DNA from: Hypoxylon rubiginosum | Lineage: Eukaryota > Ascomycota > Sordariomycetes > Xylariales > Hypoxylaceae | DNA length: 64,000 bases | Reading direction: 5' to 3' | Assembly: GCA_902806565.1 (NCBI GenBank) | Contig: CADCXA010000025.1 | Location: forward strand, 1,922,001-1,986,000 | Shown here: positions 47,499-57,976 of the stretch, piece after piece | Numbering within the stretch: position 1 is the stretch's first letter | How the letters are laid out: every line of letters starts with the position of its first letter | Notes under the pieces: model-generated | The model's database searches: none | Told to the model about the DNA's origin: nothing | Seen by the model: only the letters and a program-made list of their open reading frames with translations | Program-made: the position numbers and the translations under genes

Positions 47499-50057
47499 CT
47501 AGGCCCGAGATCTTGGGTAGGGACATTAAACGAAATTCGAAAAACTTGTGAAGCCTTTGCTAGAACTTCGTGAAGGATGTGCTGACCAGTGACCAGCGAA
47601 GGCTGATGGCGGCGCTGCTCTGTAAGATAACGGCCGCCGAGGTGCATGGTTGGCCAGTAATTTCGTCAGGATCCTTCGCCGGCACTTTCACCTATCGTGG
47701 CTAAGTGCGATATGTCCGCGGTGGGCAGTGGGCAGTGGGAAAGCTGAGGGTATAAGCCAATTTATCCAGGCGAAGATTTCCGAAGAACCTGAACACAGCT
47801 GGCTGATCCGTAAAACGGCGTTTCGTCAGCGAGGACTGGTGCTAGCAGGCGTAATTGATATATGATCGAATAGATAATTCCTGTAGATAGGAGTATGGTT
47901 TTTCTGAATTAGGAGGAAGACATGAACATTAAAGACGACGTAATAATACCTCGAAATGTCTAATACAGTACGGACCCGATCCCGACTTTACATACAAGGC
48001 CACTATAGCGTGGAACTATCACACTACATACCGTTTCTGGGATTCGCCACCGCAATGATCCCATCATCTGAACTATTTTCTATTTCCACTGTCTTGGGCA
48101 TTTTCATTTGTCTTAGATATGAGGTAGGAAATGTAGTCTAGAAGTACATAACATAAGTAGATAGAGGCTGGTAAATTCTTCTGCACATGTAGGTAGGACA
48201 TGTAAGTTTCGAATCCTATCAAGGCTGTGAAGGAAAGGGGCAAGGCCGAATTGAGAATTCATTTACCTGAGAGAATATCAACAGCAACGACGTGAGCAAT
48301 CGTAATAGAGTAGAGGTGTGGATTCCAATTCCCAAGTGTTCGTTATCCGTTGTCCACGTAGGACAGGTTTATTGCTGAACGCTGGCCCGCTGTCCCGGAC
48401 TCCCTTGCGGCATAGAGCGCCGGAAAAAGGCGGCCGATTAAATCTCGTCGGGTAGGCCAGCTTTTATATGTCAATTTATATCTTACATGCCGCTGTATAT
48501 ACATAGGTATTACTTACATAGGTATCTCAGATCATCTACTGCATAAACCGCGTGAGAATACTGTATATACCCAGATACTTATATGTAGGTACGCTTACAT
48601 ACTTCCTATGTTAGGTTTGTACCTATATGTACTTTATGACTGTCTTCTTTACAGGTACGAATATGTAAGAACTGTATTGTACGAGTAACAATGGCCAACC
48701 AGAGAGTCCCGAGGACAATGCCCCCAGGCTTTGCACTCGCACACGGGGGCTACGCCGGGACTCCACGGGTTAGCTGCTGACAGTTGGAAATTCGGCCTGC
48801 TCCAACCGTAGGAGCCGAAAATTCCTGCGGACCCAACTTGAAATTTCAAAAGCGAGTTAGGAATAACTATCGACGCACATATTCTCGGGGGTAATAGGCT
48901 GCCACTGCGGCACATAAAAGCTTCCCCCCCTGCTTCTAGATACTTATGGAACAACTTCGTTCTTCGTTCCAACGTTCTAACGTCCTAGTAGTTGCCTGTT
49001 AGTAGGTAGGTAGTGAAAGTCAGGGCCCGACCCATCGAACGCTGATGAGGCTGCAAGCAAGAATTGTGATAATGGTTGCAGCAAACACTAGGCGGCGGCC
49101 GGGTCGTACTAGGTGAGGGGAAAAACTAGTGATGCAAGAGATGCATAGGCGATAGATACTAATAAGAGATACATGTAGAATGAGAGAGAGGCAGATTTGG
49201 GGCGAGCCGAGTCTTTTTAGTACCAATAACAAGGTGGCAAGATTTGCCGTCTGCGCCTCCGGGAGTGGTTGTTCGACGATAGCGTAGTTGCTGGCAGAAA
49301 GTTTAGGGGTCTTTCGAATGGGCACTGATACTTACATCCTAGGTACGGATGTGATGTCGTATTTCTTGAAGGGCCCCCTGACCAGCCAACCGTTTAGCAC
49401 CATCCACTTCTGTGCGAGAGGGGGCTTCAATTATTATTCTTGACGTGAGAGCAAGTAATAAATCGGAACGTGACAAACCAAATAGGGAGGGAGAACTTCC
49501 ATGTCGGAGGAGAGCGTCGAAACAAGCCATATTTGTTTTCCTTAGCCCCTTACAGATTGGTGGCAGTACTACAACAGATTATGGGATGATAAATATTTTG
49601 AAAACGTATTTTCTCGCTGCCAAGTTGAACATCAGGTCATCCTCGCTCGGCTGAGATACCATACTCGTAGGTGGGCAACTGGCAACTGGCAACTTGGATA
49701 CGTACATGATGTATGTATAAGAAAGAGAGAAATATGTTGCCGTATCGACAAGGCCGAGACGTCGTCAGCCAGCCTGACAACGATAATAGATACCCTAGAG
49801 TTAATATCCGTTGCCATGATACGTGAAATTTTGTTTTTAGTACCCTCTTAGGTAAGTTCCAAACTCGGAACCGGGGGTGAGGGACTGATGAAGCACGATA
49901 AGGGACCGTATGACTTGGTGTTAGCCGAGCTGAACTAACACTGTGAATACTGTACGGACTCGGCAAAGCTCACGCCCCAAGGGTTGCCCAGGGGCCTGAA
50001 TTTCCCTTGGGATATCTCACCCGTTTTCCCTTTTCCCTTCCTTAGGCCGTGCGAGAA

Positions 50058-50067
50058 TACCTAGGTA
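50058..50067. repeat. TACCTAGGTA palindrome
   Basis: Exact copy of the dispersed intergenic 10-bp palindrome. Confidence 0.7.
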
Positions 50068-51513
50068 GTCATTAGCGGTAGGTATTTTTATTTATTAGGA
50101 TTATCGGGATTTACTAGTAGCAAATAGGCAATTCCTCAGGAGAACTGCCAGACAAAATGGACAAAATTGGCCCACCGATTACTTCATTCTCACCACACAG
50201 CCAAGTAGCGTGGGCAAAGTCCGAAACGAAGTGGTAGAACCGTGAATCCGCGATGCACTGTATGCCTGTATGCCTGTCTATGCCTGTCTTGCCCGTTCAC
50301 AGCTGTGATGACACAGCCCACAGTCCAATGTGTTGTGTGTTGTGAGAATCGACGAGCAGGCCACCACCATCTACCTCTTTTCCTGTATTGCGGCCACGCA
50401 GAAGTTTGATAGGATTCCTTATCCTTTTCTGTTCCAAGTTCTCAGTATCGAACATAATATTGGCTGCTTCTTTTAAGAGACTGCAAAAATACACCTCTTT
50501 GGCTGTTATTTGCGTTGTTGATACCAAGATAATGTTCTACTTGGACTGCCTGTAGCTTTCGTTACAGGCACATTTTGTCACGACGTTGCCAACGACCCCT
50601 TCGATCGATCCGTTCCTCCCTCTACACTTATAGAAAAGAAACGATTTCGATCTCATGCAATTGCATTGCTCCTTGCCATCAAAATACCTACACGTGCTTG
50701 TCAACTCAAGTCACGGGGCACTAAAATATCTGTGCCTAGCAACGCGGACGCACTGACGACCTTTTCCATTTACATCATCCTATACCTTTTTGAAGGGACC
50801 TGAACTCGCTCGCTCGCGTCGTATCGCAACAACTGCAATCTTCCTTCTCGTACACGACTGTTACCGAGCTAAGGAAGATAAATATAAAAGCAAAAAAAGG
50901 AGCAGATGAAAATACAAACGTCATTGGAAAAAAGCTTTTCGAGTCCATTCGGATCTTAATTTGCTAATTTCCTGACCTCGACACTGGTCCTTTTTTCGCC
51001 TACGTCCCAGGTTTTGGTGTCAATTACGCTCTGCCTTTGGTGTTGGTTTGGTGCTGCGACAGCCAACCCCTCGCTATTACTCTGCCGAAAACCCTCCAAC
51101 AATAGGTGCCCAAGGTACCTAAGACACGCTACAACTTAGCGCTGCAACTTGAACGCTAAGGGCCGCTCCCCGTCAGGGCTTTTCGTCTCAATTCGAAAAG
51201 GTTAATTCTTTAGGTGGAAGCAACTGGTTACAGGCTCCTTCAAGGCCTTCAAGGTGATTTCAGGCAATTTGGTCCTTGGATCCGCTGCATTTTAACGCCT
51301 CGACCGCAAACCCTCAGAGCGCTCAGCAGGTACAGTTGGAAAAAAGGGTGCCTGTAAAGTGTAATCGTGCACTGGACTGGTCCAAGAACAGCACCAAATC
51401 CAAAAAAGTCCCCGTTCCCATATCCCCATCCCCGTCGGGGCCATTCCTAAACTTATTACTATACGATTTGTTCACCTTTCGTCTCCTCTCCAGTCTCTGA
51501 ACATTGGAGTAAA

Positions 51514-53916
51514 ATGTCAACTCCGACTACTGCCACTGCCACACTCCCTCCCCATTATCGTCACCATCACCATCCTCCACCCCATTATCCTCCCTATTCG
51601 ACAAGCAGTTCGTCTTACAGGTCTGTCGCTGGTGTCAGTGCCAACTCTATCCTCCCCGCTTCAACGACGGGTTCCACAGCCACGGGCTCCAATCGGCACC
51701 ACGCCCCTTCGTCGTCGACATATACTCTCAATCCAACGTACGTCTCGAGTCAACCTCAACCGCCTTCTACAAATGGAGTAGCCGCGTCTGTAGCCACTTC
51801 GAGACAACCCCGGGATTCCTCAAATACCAATTCCACTCCTCGGTTAGAATCAAATACAGCCAAGATGCCTCCCTCTACCGCCTCCGCCACCCAGACGACC
51901 CAGACAGACAGTCTCTCGAGAAAACGTCGAAGATCTAAAGAGCCGGACTGGAGTACATTCTATAAAAATGGCTTACCTAAAGAAGTCATTGTCATACACG
52001 ACACACCCGACCCCGAGCCTGACAAACCGAGTTATTCGGTCGCTACTTCGTCTCGAGCCTATGCAAATGGCACCAAGAATTCTACTACTAGACATCCCGC
52101 CAAGAGACGAAGGAAGGAAGAAGATGTGTATGATGGCAGCGTGAATGGCTCTTACCAGCAGACCTCCAACAGCGGCTCGATATCAACCGACCGTACGACC
52201 TCGGCTCACAACACAACCGCCGCAACGTCTTTAGGCTCTCTTTCGTCAAATGGCCAGTACGAGTACGAAGCCGCACAACACGCCGGCCAGAAGAGGAAGA
52301 GAACCCGCCACCAAGTCGCTCAAGAAGCCAAGAGAAGGGAAGTCGAGGTACTCAGCGATGCTCTCGCCAGCTACCAACCACCCCAGAAGCCCGTGAAGAA
52401 AGCGGGTGATGTGTCTGTTCGTGTCGTTAGCGATGTAAGTTTTCCCCTTTCCGCTGTGGCAAAACTGTAATTAACAACCTTTTTCTAGCGCTCCCATCAA
52501 AGTGGCGTGCGAGTCGACGACGATGACGGCCATTACATCGTCGTTCCCGATGCAGAACTCACCACCCAATGTGCGTTCACCCGAATACGTCCCCGTTGCA
52601 CCTTTGCGTTTTAGCTAACTAACGTATCAATAGATCAAATGGTTAAGCTTCTTGGGCAGGGTACATTTGGCAAGGTAGTTCAGGCCCGTGATCGCAGACA
52701 CAACAAACTCGTAGCCATCAAGATCATTCGAGCTGTGCAGAAATATCGGGATGCCTCCAGAATCGAGCTTCGCGTCCTCCAGACCTTGAAGCTGAACGAC
52801 GACAAGAACCGAAATCGATGCATACATCTCCGGGATTGTTTCGATTTCCGTGGCCATATATGCATCGTGATGGATCTCTTAGGTTCAAGCGTGTTCGACT
52901 TTTTGAAGAACAACAACTTCGTGCCTTTCCCCAACAGCCAGATCCAGAGCTTTGCTCGTCAGCTTTTCACGAGCGTAGCTTGTGAGTAACCCTACCATTC
53001 CATTGTTGGGATATTTATTGACTTCTTCTAGTTCTCCATGACCTCAACCTCATACATACTGATCTGAAGCCGGAAAATATTCTACTCTGTGACAGCGCCT
53101 ATCAGACGTTTACTTACAATCGAAGAATCCCGTCCTCCTCAGCTGGTGTCAATAGACAGGCTACTCAACGCAAGGTGCTCCTCGATACAGAAATTCGACT
53201 CATCGACTTCGGCTCTGCAACCTTTCAGGACGAATACCACTCCTCCGTTGTGTCTACACGGCATTATCGCGCCCCCGAAATTATCCTTGGATTGGGTTGG
53301 TCTTTTCCTTGCGACATTTGGAGTATCGGATGCATATTGGTCGAATTCTTTACTGGAGATGCTCTCTTTCAGACACACGACAACCTGGAGCACCTAGCCA
53401 TGATGGAAAATGTTTGCGACAGTCGGATAGATAGCCATCTTGTTCAGACCGTCAACAAAATGGCAAATCGGAGTACCGGCAATGCCGCCTCTAAGTACGC
53501 CCCCATTTCTGCCCAACGAGACTCTTTTGCTGACTCCAGTTTACAGGTACTTCAAGCGCTTAAAATTAGACTATCCCACTGCGGAAACCACTCGAGCATC
53601 CCGACGATTTGTGAAGAACATGAAGCGGCTGAGTGTACTGATTGATAGTCCTGCAGTAAAGGGGGTGCGGAAGGTTAACAAAGACAAACAGGATATTATA
53701 CCATCATCGAGTTCATTCCTGAGATCCTTTTTGGATCTGTTACAGAAGATATTTGTCTACGACCCTGCGAAACGAATCACCGCTCGGCAAGCTCTGGAGC
53801 ACCAGTGGTTTCGAGAGCCTGCCATCCCTGACGACGGCACCGAGGCTGCAAAGATACGGTTGGAACGTATGAGGGAGCACGATTACCAACCCGCTCGTGC
53901 CCCCGCAGCCGCGTAG
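51514..53916 (+). CDS. lkh1: LAMMER (CLK-type) dual-specificity protein kinase
   Basis: Kinase of the CLK/Lkh1/Kns1 family, linked in fungi to growth, stress and development and in general to SR-protein phosphorylation. Five exons: 51514-52434, 52489-52570, 52634-52981, 53032-53494 and 53547-53916 (727 residues). The N-terminal roughly 300 residues are Ser/Thr/Pro/His-rich and disordered, with basic RKRRR patches. Kinase motifs: the Gly-loop [29 protein letters not shown], the IDFGSAT form of [16 protein letters not shown], and the family signature EHLAMMEN (usually ending in R). Two junctions were set by family sequence: [15 protein letters not shown] across intron 3 and [12 protein letters not shown] across intron 4. 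The C-terminal lobe ends at LEHQWFREP. Confidence 0.93.
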
Positions 53917-54775
53917 TCGACCCTGAAGAACCAAGCACCGACGCAAAGTGAACCTGTATATTTGAGATGGATATGGGCCAGGCTAGGCGTGTGGATGTTG
54001 CAGCTATAGCCGTGCAATGTCTCGTCGCTCCAGCAAAGGATGAGAGGAGTTTGGCGTTCTGGCAGCATTGTGCGATTAGTTTCATGGCATTGAGCATACG
54101 TTACATAAAAATGTCTTCAGCCTCTACTCTAATGTAGACGGGACGACTTGCGACGTTTTCTCAATATAAATCCCATCACGGGCAGCATTCCATGCTGGTG
54201 GGAGATATGACTACCGACTATTTCCGCGCCGTCTCTGAACAACGTGAAGTATTATTTGAGTATCTGACAGACTGACAGTGTCACTCTTAATACGCAGCAT
54301 GCATCTACCATTTATGTCCTTGTAGGTCTTATTACTTCCGAAATACTACCGTCGACTTTACCAGAACTAAGGCTAACGTCATCTATTTCTTTCGGATCTG
54401 GGCTTGGTCAAGGTCGAGCAGCTCCGAGAACAATATCTTTGTTGCGTGGATAGCCTGCCATCTACTCTCAAAGCAGAACAACAAAGGAGATTCGTTGTTC
54501 ATAGTTGCAAGACCGTACGGCACGAATCAACTCAAAGTTCCAGTTGGAAACCCTTGTTTCACTGTATTAAGGAACAATGGCCGATGACGCGAAGACATAG
54601 ATAGGACGCTACTCGCCGTCACTTCTCAGTTCTACCATGGTCAAGTCCCTTCGAAATTCGGTTCTTTGCTAATAAATCAACGCCAGGAAATGTTGAATTG
54701 GTATTTGTCAACTGAAGTTTGAGAAGTACATTACATACCTAGATATTTAACTACTAGGAAAGAATTTCAACAGCA
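53917..54775. other. Intergenic region
   Basis: About 0.86 kb between two genes on the same strand: kinase 3' end, then the upstream region of the next gene. No gene or marked repeat seen. Confidence 0.5.
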
Positions 54776-56920
54776 ATGAGCATTGATATCCGAGATTTGT
54801 CGGGGGGCAATGTTGACCGCGTTACGAGCCTTCTTTCCCGACGGCCGGAGTACGGAATTGCGAGGCCGTCAAGGAGATGGCTCCAAAGGCAGGAAGTAAA
54901 GCTCAAGTCTCTTCCGAATGAGCTGCTTGACACGTCGAATTTTCTAAAACGTCTCATTATCAAACTTGCTGATAATATCCACCCAACTGCGATAGACCCG
55001 AGAGCAGTGTTATGTAAAGTGCACTCGGCCCTCAACCCCTGGCTTATCCGCCGTCTATTTCTGGCTGTGGCGTACGAAGTCACAGTGCATAGTGATACAA
55101 TACGTTCTTGGAAGGGTAAAAAAGACGTCCCAGTCCTCTCCGCCTTTGTCGGACGAATAGATGCCATCGCTGCCCTTTGGACGGAACCCGAGTTGTACCG
55201 GCAATGCTATGGAACACCGCCGTTTGAGAGCCATATGGTATTTGTCAAGTCGGGCTGTGAGGCATGCATTTTGAGTGCGGTGGGTGCCAATGCCCGTGTG
55301 CTCGCGGACCTTCGAGCTATTTTGATCGATCGCGTCGAGAGACGTTCGCCTCGCCGAGATACACGCCCGGCTAGTGAACCCAGGCTTGGGCGTTTTATCG
55401 ACAGCTGGATTCGTTACTTCCAGGAGGAGAGGGCAGCGAAGTGCATCGCTAGGAGCGATAATGTACTCGCAGAGCTTAGGAATGCCCGGCCGCAGCTTAT
55501 GCAATGGCGAGACCGGCGGAGAGAGGAGCACAGGAGCTACCGAGCTTCCAGGGTCCCGATTTACACGGAACTCAAGAGAACCAATCACGGGCATCGGCTG
55601 ACCGCCGTCCCGGCCGACGCTTCTCACAGCAGGCGAACGAGGGACGGGATCCCGGTGGCGTTAGCGGACCCCGAGGACGCCGAAGAACGGAGAGCTGCGA
55701 TGTATAGTCTACGAGACGGGGAGAGCGTCTATCGACCTGACAGCATGAATCCCCTCGGGGAGGCCGGCCAGCCAGCGATGTTTCGTTACGACGCGATGAA
55801 CCTACAGGACTCTAACACTCCCTATGACGAAGATCCATATTTCGACTACGAAGAAATGGAAGGCGACGAAGACCCCGAGCACGCTCTCGGGGCGGATGAA
55901 GATGTTCGTAGCCAGGTGGGCGACTGGTACGCCGACCGACTGGCGACTTCGCGCGCGGACCTGACGGCGGACGACGCCCGGTCGATGCTTTCCGCGGTCC
56001 ATCCGGCGTTCCAGCCTAACCAGCGATTCACCCACGGATCCGCCGTGCCGCCGGCGCTCGGTCTCGGGGCCAACAGGCACCGCTCGGCGTCCGCACAGCG
56101 CTTTGCCAACCGGGCCTCCGTGTGGACGGACGTCAGCGTGCATACCGACAGCACCAGCGTCCCGAGCCCCAGCTCGGGAGGAGACGCGCCCCCCATGCCG
56201 AGGGTGCCTTCGCAGTACCGACGGCGCGAGAGCACGCGGGCGCCCGGCCGCAGCAACAACGACAACGGCGCCGCGAGACCACCGCTAGCTCCCCGCGGTC
56301 CCACCCACCGCGGGCCCAGCGGCGCGCGCCCGAGCCGGCCCCGGCAGAACTCGGCGCCGTCCATCGCCGCCTCGTCCGTGTACTCGTCCGACCAGCCCAC
56401 GCCCCGGCCCCCTCCGCCGGTCTCCTCGCCGCGCCGCGGCGCGTCGCCGCGCGGGCCGCCGCCCGCGTTCTGGAACCGGAATTGGAGGTTCGAGGACGAG
56501 TCCAGCTCGCGCCAGGGCAGCAGCAACTCGCACCGGCACTCTCGGAACCGGCGTAGCGAAGGAGGGACGCGGCCCCACGCCGCCGATGATAACACGTTCG
56601 TCCGGCGCGGCGCTGCTAGTTCTGCGCCCCGAAGCGAAGGGGGGGGAGGAGGAGGAGGAAGAGGGAGAAGAAGCCGGTCCGTCGGAGTGTCGTCGTCGAC
56701 CCGCAGCGAGAGCGCGTACAACGGCGACAACGACGGCGAGACCACCGACGACGCCGAGGCCTTCTTCGGCCCGCCGACCCCGAGGGCGTCGTCGTACGCG
56801 GGTCTCGCTCGGGACGAGTGGCGGCGGCACCGGCTCGGGGACGACGACGACGACGACAGTGACTTGGCGGATATCACGCCGTGGCCGAGCTTTTATAGGC
56901 GGCCGGATGCGGATAAGTGA
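54776..56920 (+). CDS. Uncharacterised fungal protein, conserved N-terminal domain, disordered tail
   Basis: Intronless, 714 residues, not assigned to a family. Residues 1 to about 260 look folded and helical: PEYGIARPSRRWLQRQ, an INHP-like hydrophobic helix around PWLIRRLFLAVAYEV, then YGTPPFESHMVFVKSGCEACILSAVGAN, with a CxxC that could bind metal or form a disulphide, and LGRFIDSWIRYF. I recall similar hypothetical proteins in other filamentous fungi, but no function. From about 350 the chain is acidic, then Arg/Ser/Pro/Gly-rich with poly-Gly and poly-Asp runs. No signal peptide or membrane segment. The 3' half is much more G+C-rich than the 5' half and has long spurious antisense frames. 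Confidence 0.75.
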   Translation: MSIDIRDLSGGNVDRVTSLLSRRPEYGIARPSRRWLQRQEVKLKSLPNELLDTSNFLKRLIIKLADNIHPTAIDPRAVLCKVHSALNPWLIRRLFLAVAYEVTVHSDTIRSWKGKKDVPVLSAFVGRIDAIAALWTEPELYRQCYGTPPFESHMVFVKSGCEACILSAVGANARVLADLRAILIDRVERRSPRRDTRPASEPRLGRFIDSWIRYFQEERAAKCIARSDNVLAELRNARPQLMQWRDRRREEHRSYRASRVPIYTELKRTNHGHRLTAVPADASHSRRTRDGIPVALADPEDAEERRAAMYSLRDGESVYRPDSMNPLGEAGQPAMFRYDAMNLQDSNTPYDEDPYFDYEEMEGDEDPEHALGADEDVRSQVGDWYADRLATSRADLTADDARSMLSAVHPAFQPNQRFTHGSAVPPALGLGANRHRSASAQRFANRASVWTDVSVHTDSTSVPSPSSGGDAPPMPRVPSQYRRRESTRAPGRSNNDNGAARPPLAPRGPTHRGPSGARPSRPRQNSAPSIAASSVYSSDQPTPRPPPPVSSPRRGASPRGPPPAFWNRNWRFEDESSSRQGSSNSHRHSRNRRSEGGTRPHAADDNTFVRRGAASSAPRSEGGGGGGGRGRRSRSVGVSSSTRSESAYNGDNDGETTDDAEAFFGPPTPRASSYAGLARDEWRRHRLGDDDDDDSDLADITPWPSFYRRPDADK

Positions 56921-57976
56921 GTAAGTTAGGTAAAAGTAAAGTTAAGTAATTAATCAATTCTGGGAATAGAGGCGACGGGTTGGGTTGCATAGGGCCGTTG
57001 CATAGGACTAGGCGTTTTTGGATATAAGGGGGGTAGGCAATAACATGTTTGATGGCATGTTTTCCCATGGAGTTTCTAGGATAGCATATTTGCGTTGAAT
57101 TAAACTTGTTCCGTGGCATTTGTTTACGGGTTTTTGGTGTGTGTGTGTGTGTGTCCCGTCGTTCTGAGGCTGGTCGGTCAACTCTTGATAGCTATCTCCT
57201 ACCTTTACGCTCTCGGGAGGATCCGTATCCTGGACCAAAGAGATTTGCCGTTGGTAACCCGATGGCTTGCTTCCGTGAATAGTGCCATTTCTTCGCCTAC
57301 TGTCCTCGTTTCGTCATCCGTACAGTGTGTGGACTTGTCTCTGTAGCACGTCAACCTCCATCTTCTCAGTCTTTGAAGTAGAAGAGACAAAAAGAAGGGG
57401 GAGAAAGAATCGACAACTGGCAGCTCCTGGTTGGTTTCATGTCTTTTCCGCGATTTTTTCGTCATCAGTATCGGAAGCTATATGGACGCCGTTTTCTATG
57501 TGGCCAGACGCAAGTGTTTTTTCTTTTCCCTTTACTACCCCCGGCTGTTTCTGCTGCAGGTTCCCGTAGGTCTCCCTTAGCAACAAAGAGAAGGCATTGT
57601 TTGAGTTCCTTGTTAACAAAGCGACTGTCTTTCCCCTTTCCTAAGCCTAACTACTGTTTCTCATACACGTTATATATCGACATCCTTGATATTTGCATAT
57701 AGACACTGTAGGCGTGTCTGGTATAATCACCTACCCGAGATTTCCCACAAGAGGCAAATATTTAATGCTCAGTTAAGAGTGCTATACTACCATGGAGACG
57801 TGCGGCAGTGGCAAGCAAATGGCATTAGAACCTCAGAGCGCACCTCACCAGTTTCACTCTGAAGGCCTACACGATGAAAGACAGTCAGCTAATATGCTTG
57901 GGTTATAAGCGAAGCCCGGGGATGTTGGTGATGATATTCCCTATAGAATCCCATCTCTATACATCTTTCCCATATC
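56921..57976. other. Intergenic region between convergent genes
   Basis: About 1.1 kb, with the 3' ends of the unknown protein gene and tRNase Z facing each other. It contains a (GT)9 run at 57137-57154 and C/T-rich stretches. Overlapping short frames on both strands (57113-57702) have no family signal. Confidence 0.5.
57137..57154 (+). repeat. (GT)9 microsatellite
   Basis: Nine GT units in intergenic DNA. Confidence 0.9.

Larger units (their letters stand above)
46630..51513. other. 4.9 kb gene-free region
   Basis: Longest gap in the window. It contains a T15 run (46961-46975), a GTGAAT microsatellite (47471-47498), many short TAGGTA/TACATA-type words around 48,480-48,660 and a TACCTAGGTA palindrome (50058-50067). 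The last kilobase (50,530-51,500) is C/T-rich and plausibly the promoter and long leader of the LAMMER kinase gene. Open frames at 47309-47647, 48649-48972, 49020-49325 and 49637-49966 lack protein character. A non-coding transcript cannot be excluded. Confidence 0.5.

Noticed and set aside
55846..56877. Minus-strand open frame of about 343 codons over the 714-residue unknown gene
   Set aside because: Low-complexity antisense of a G+C-rich segment; the plus-strand frame is longer and has the structured N-terminus.
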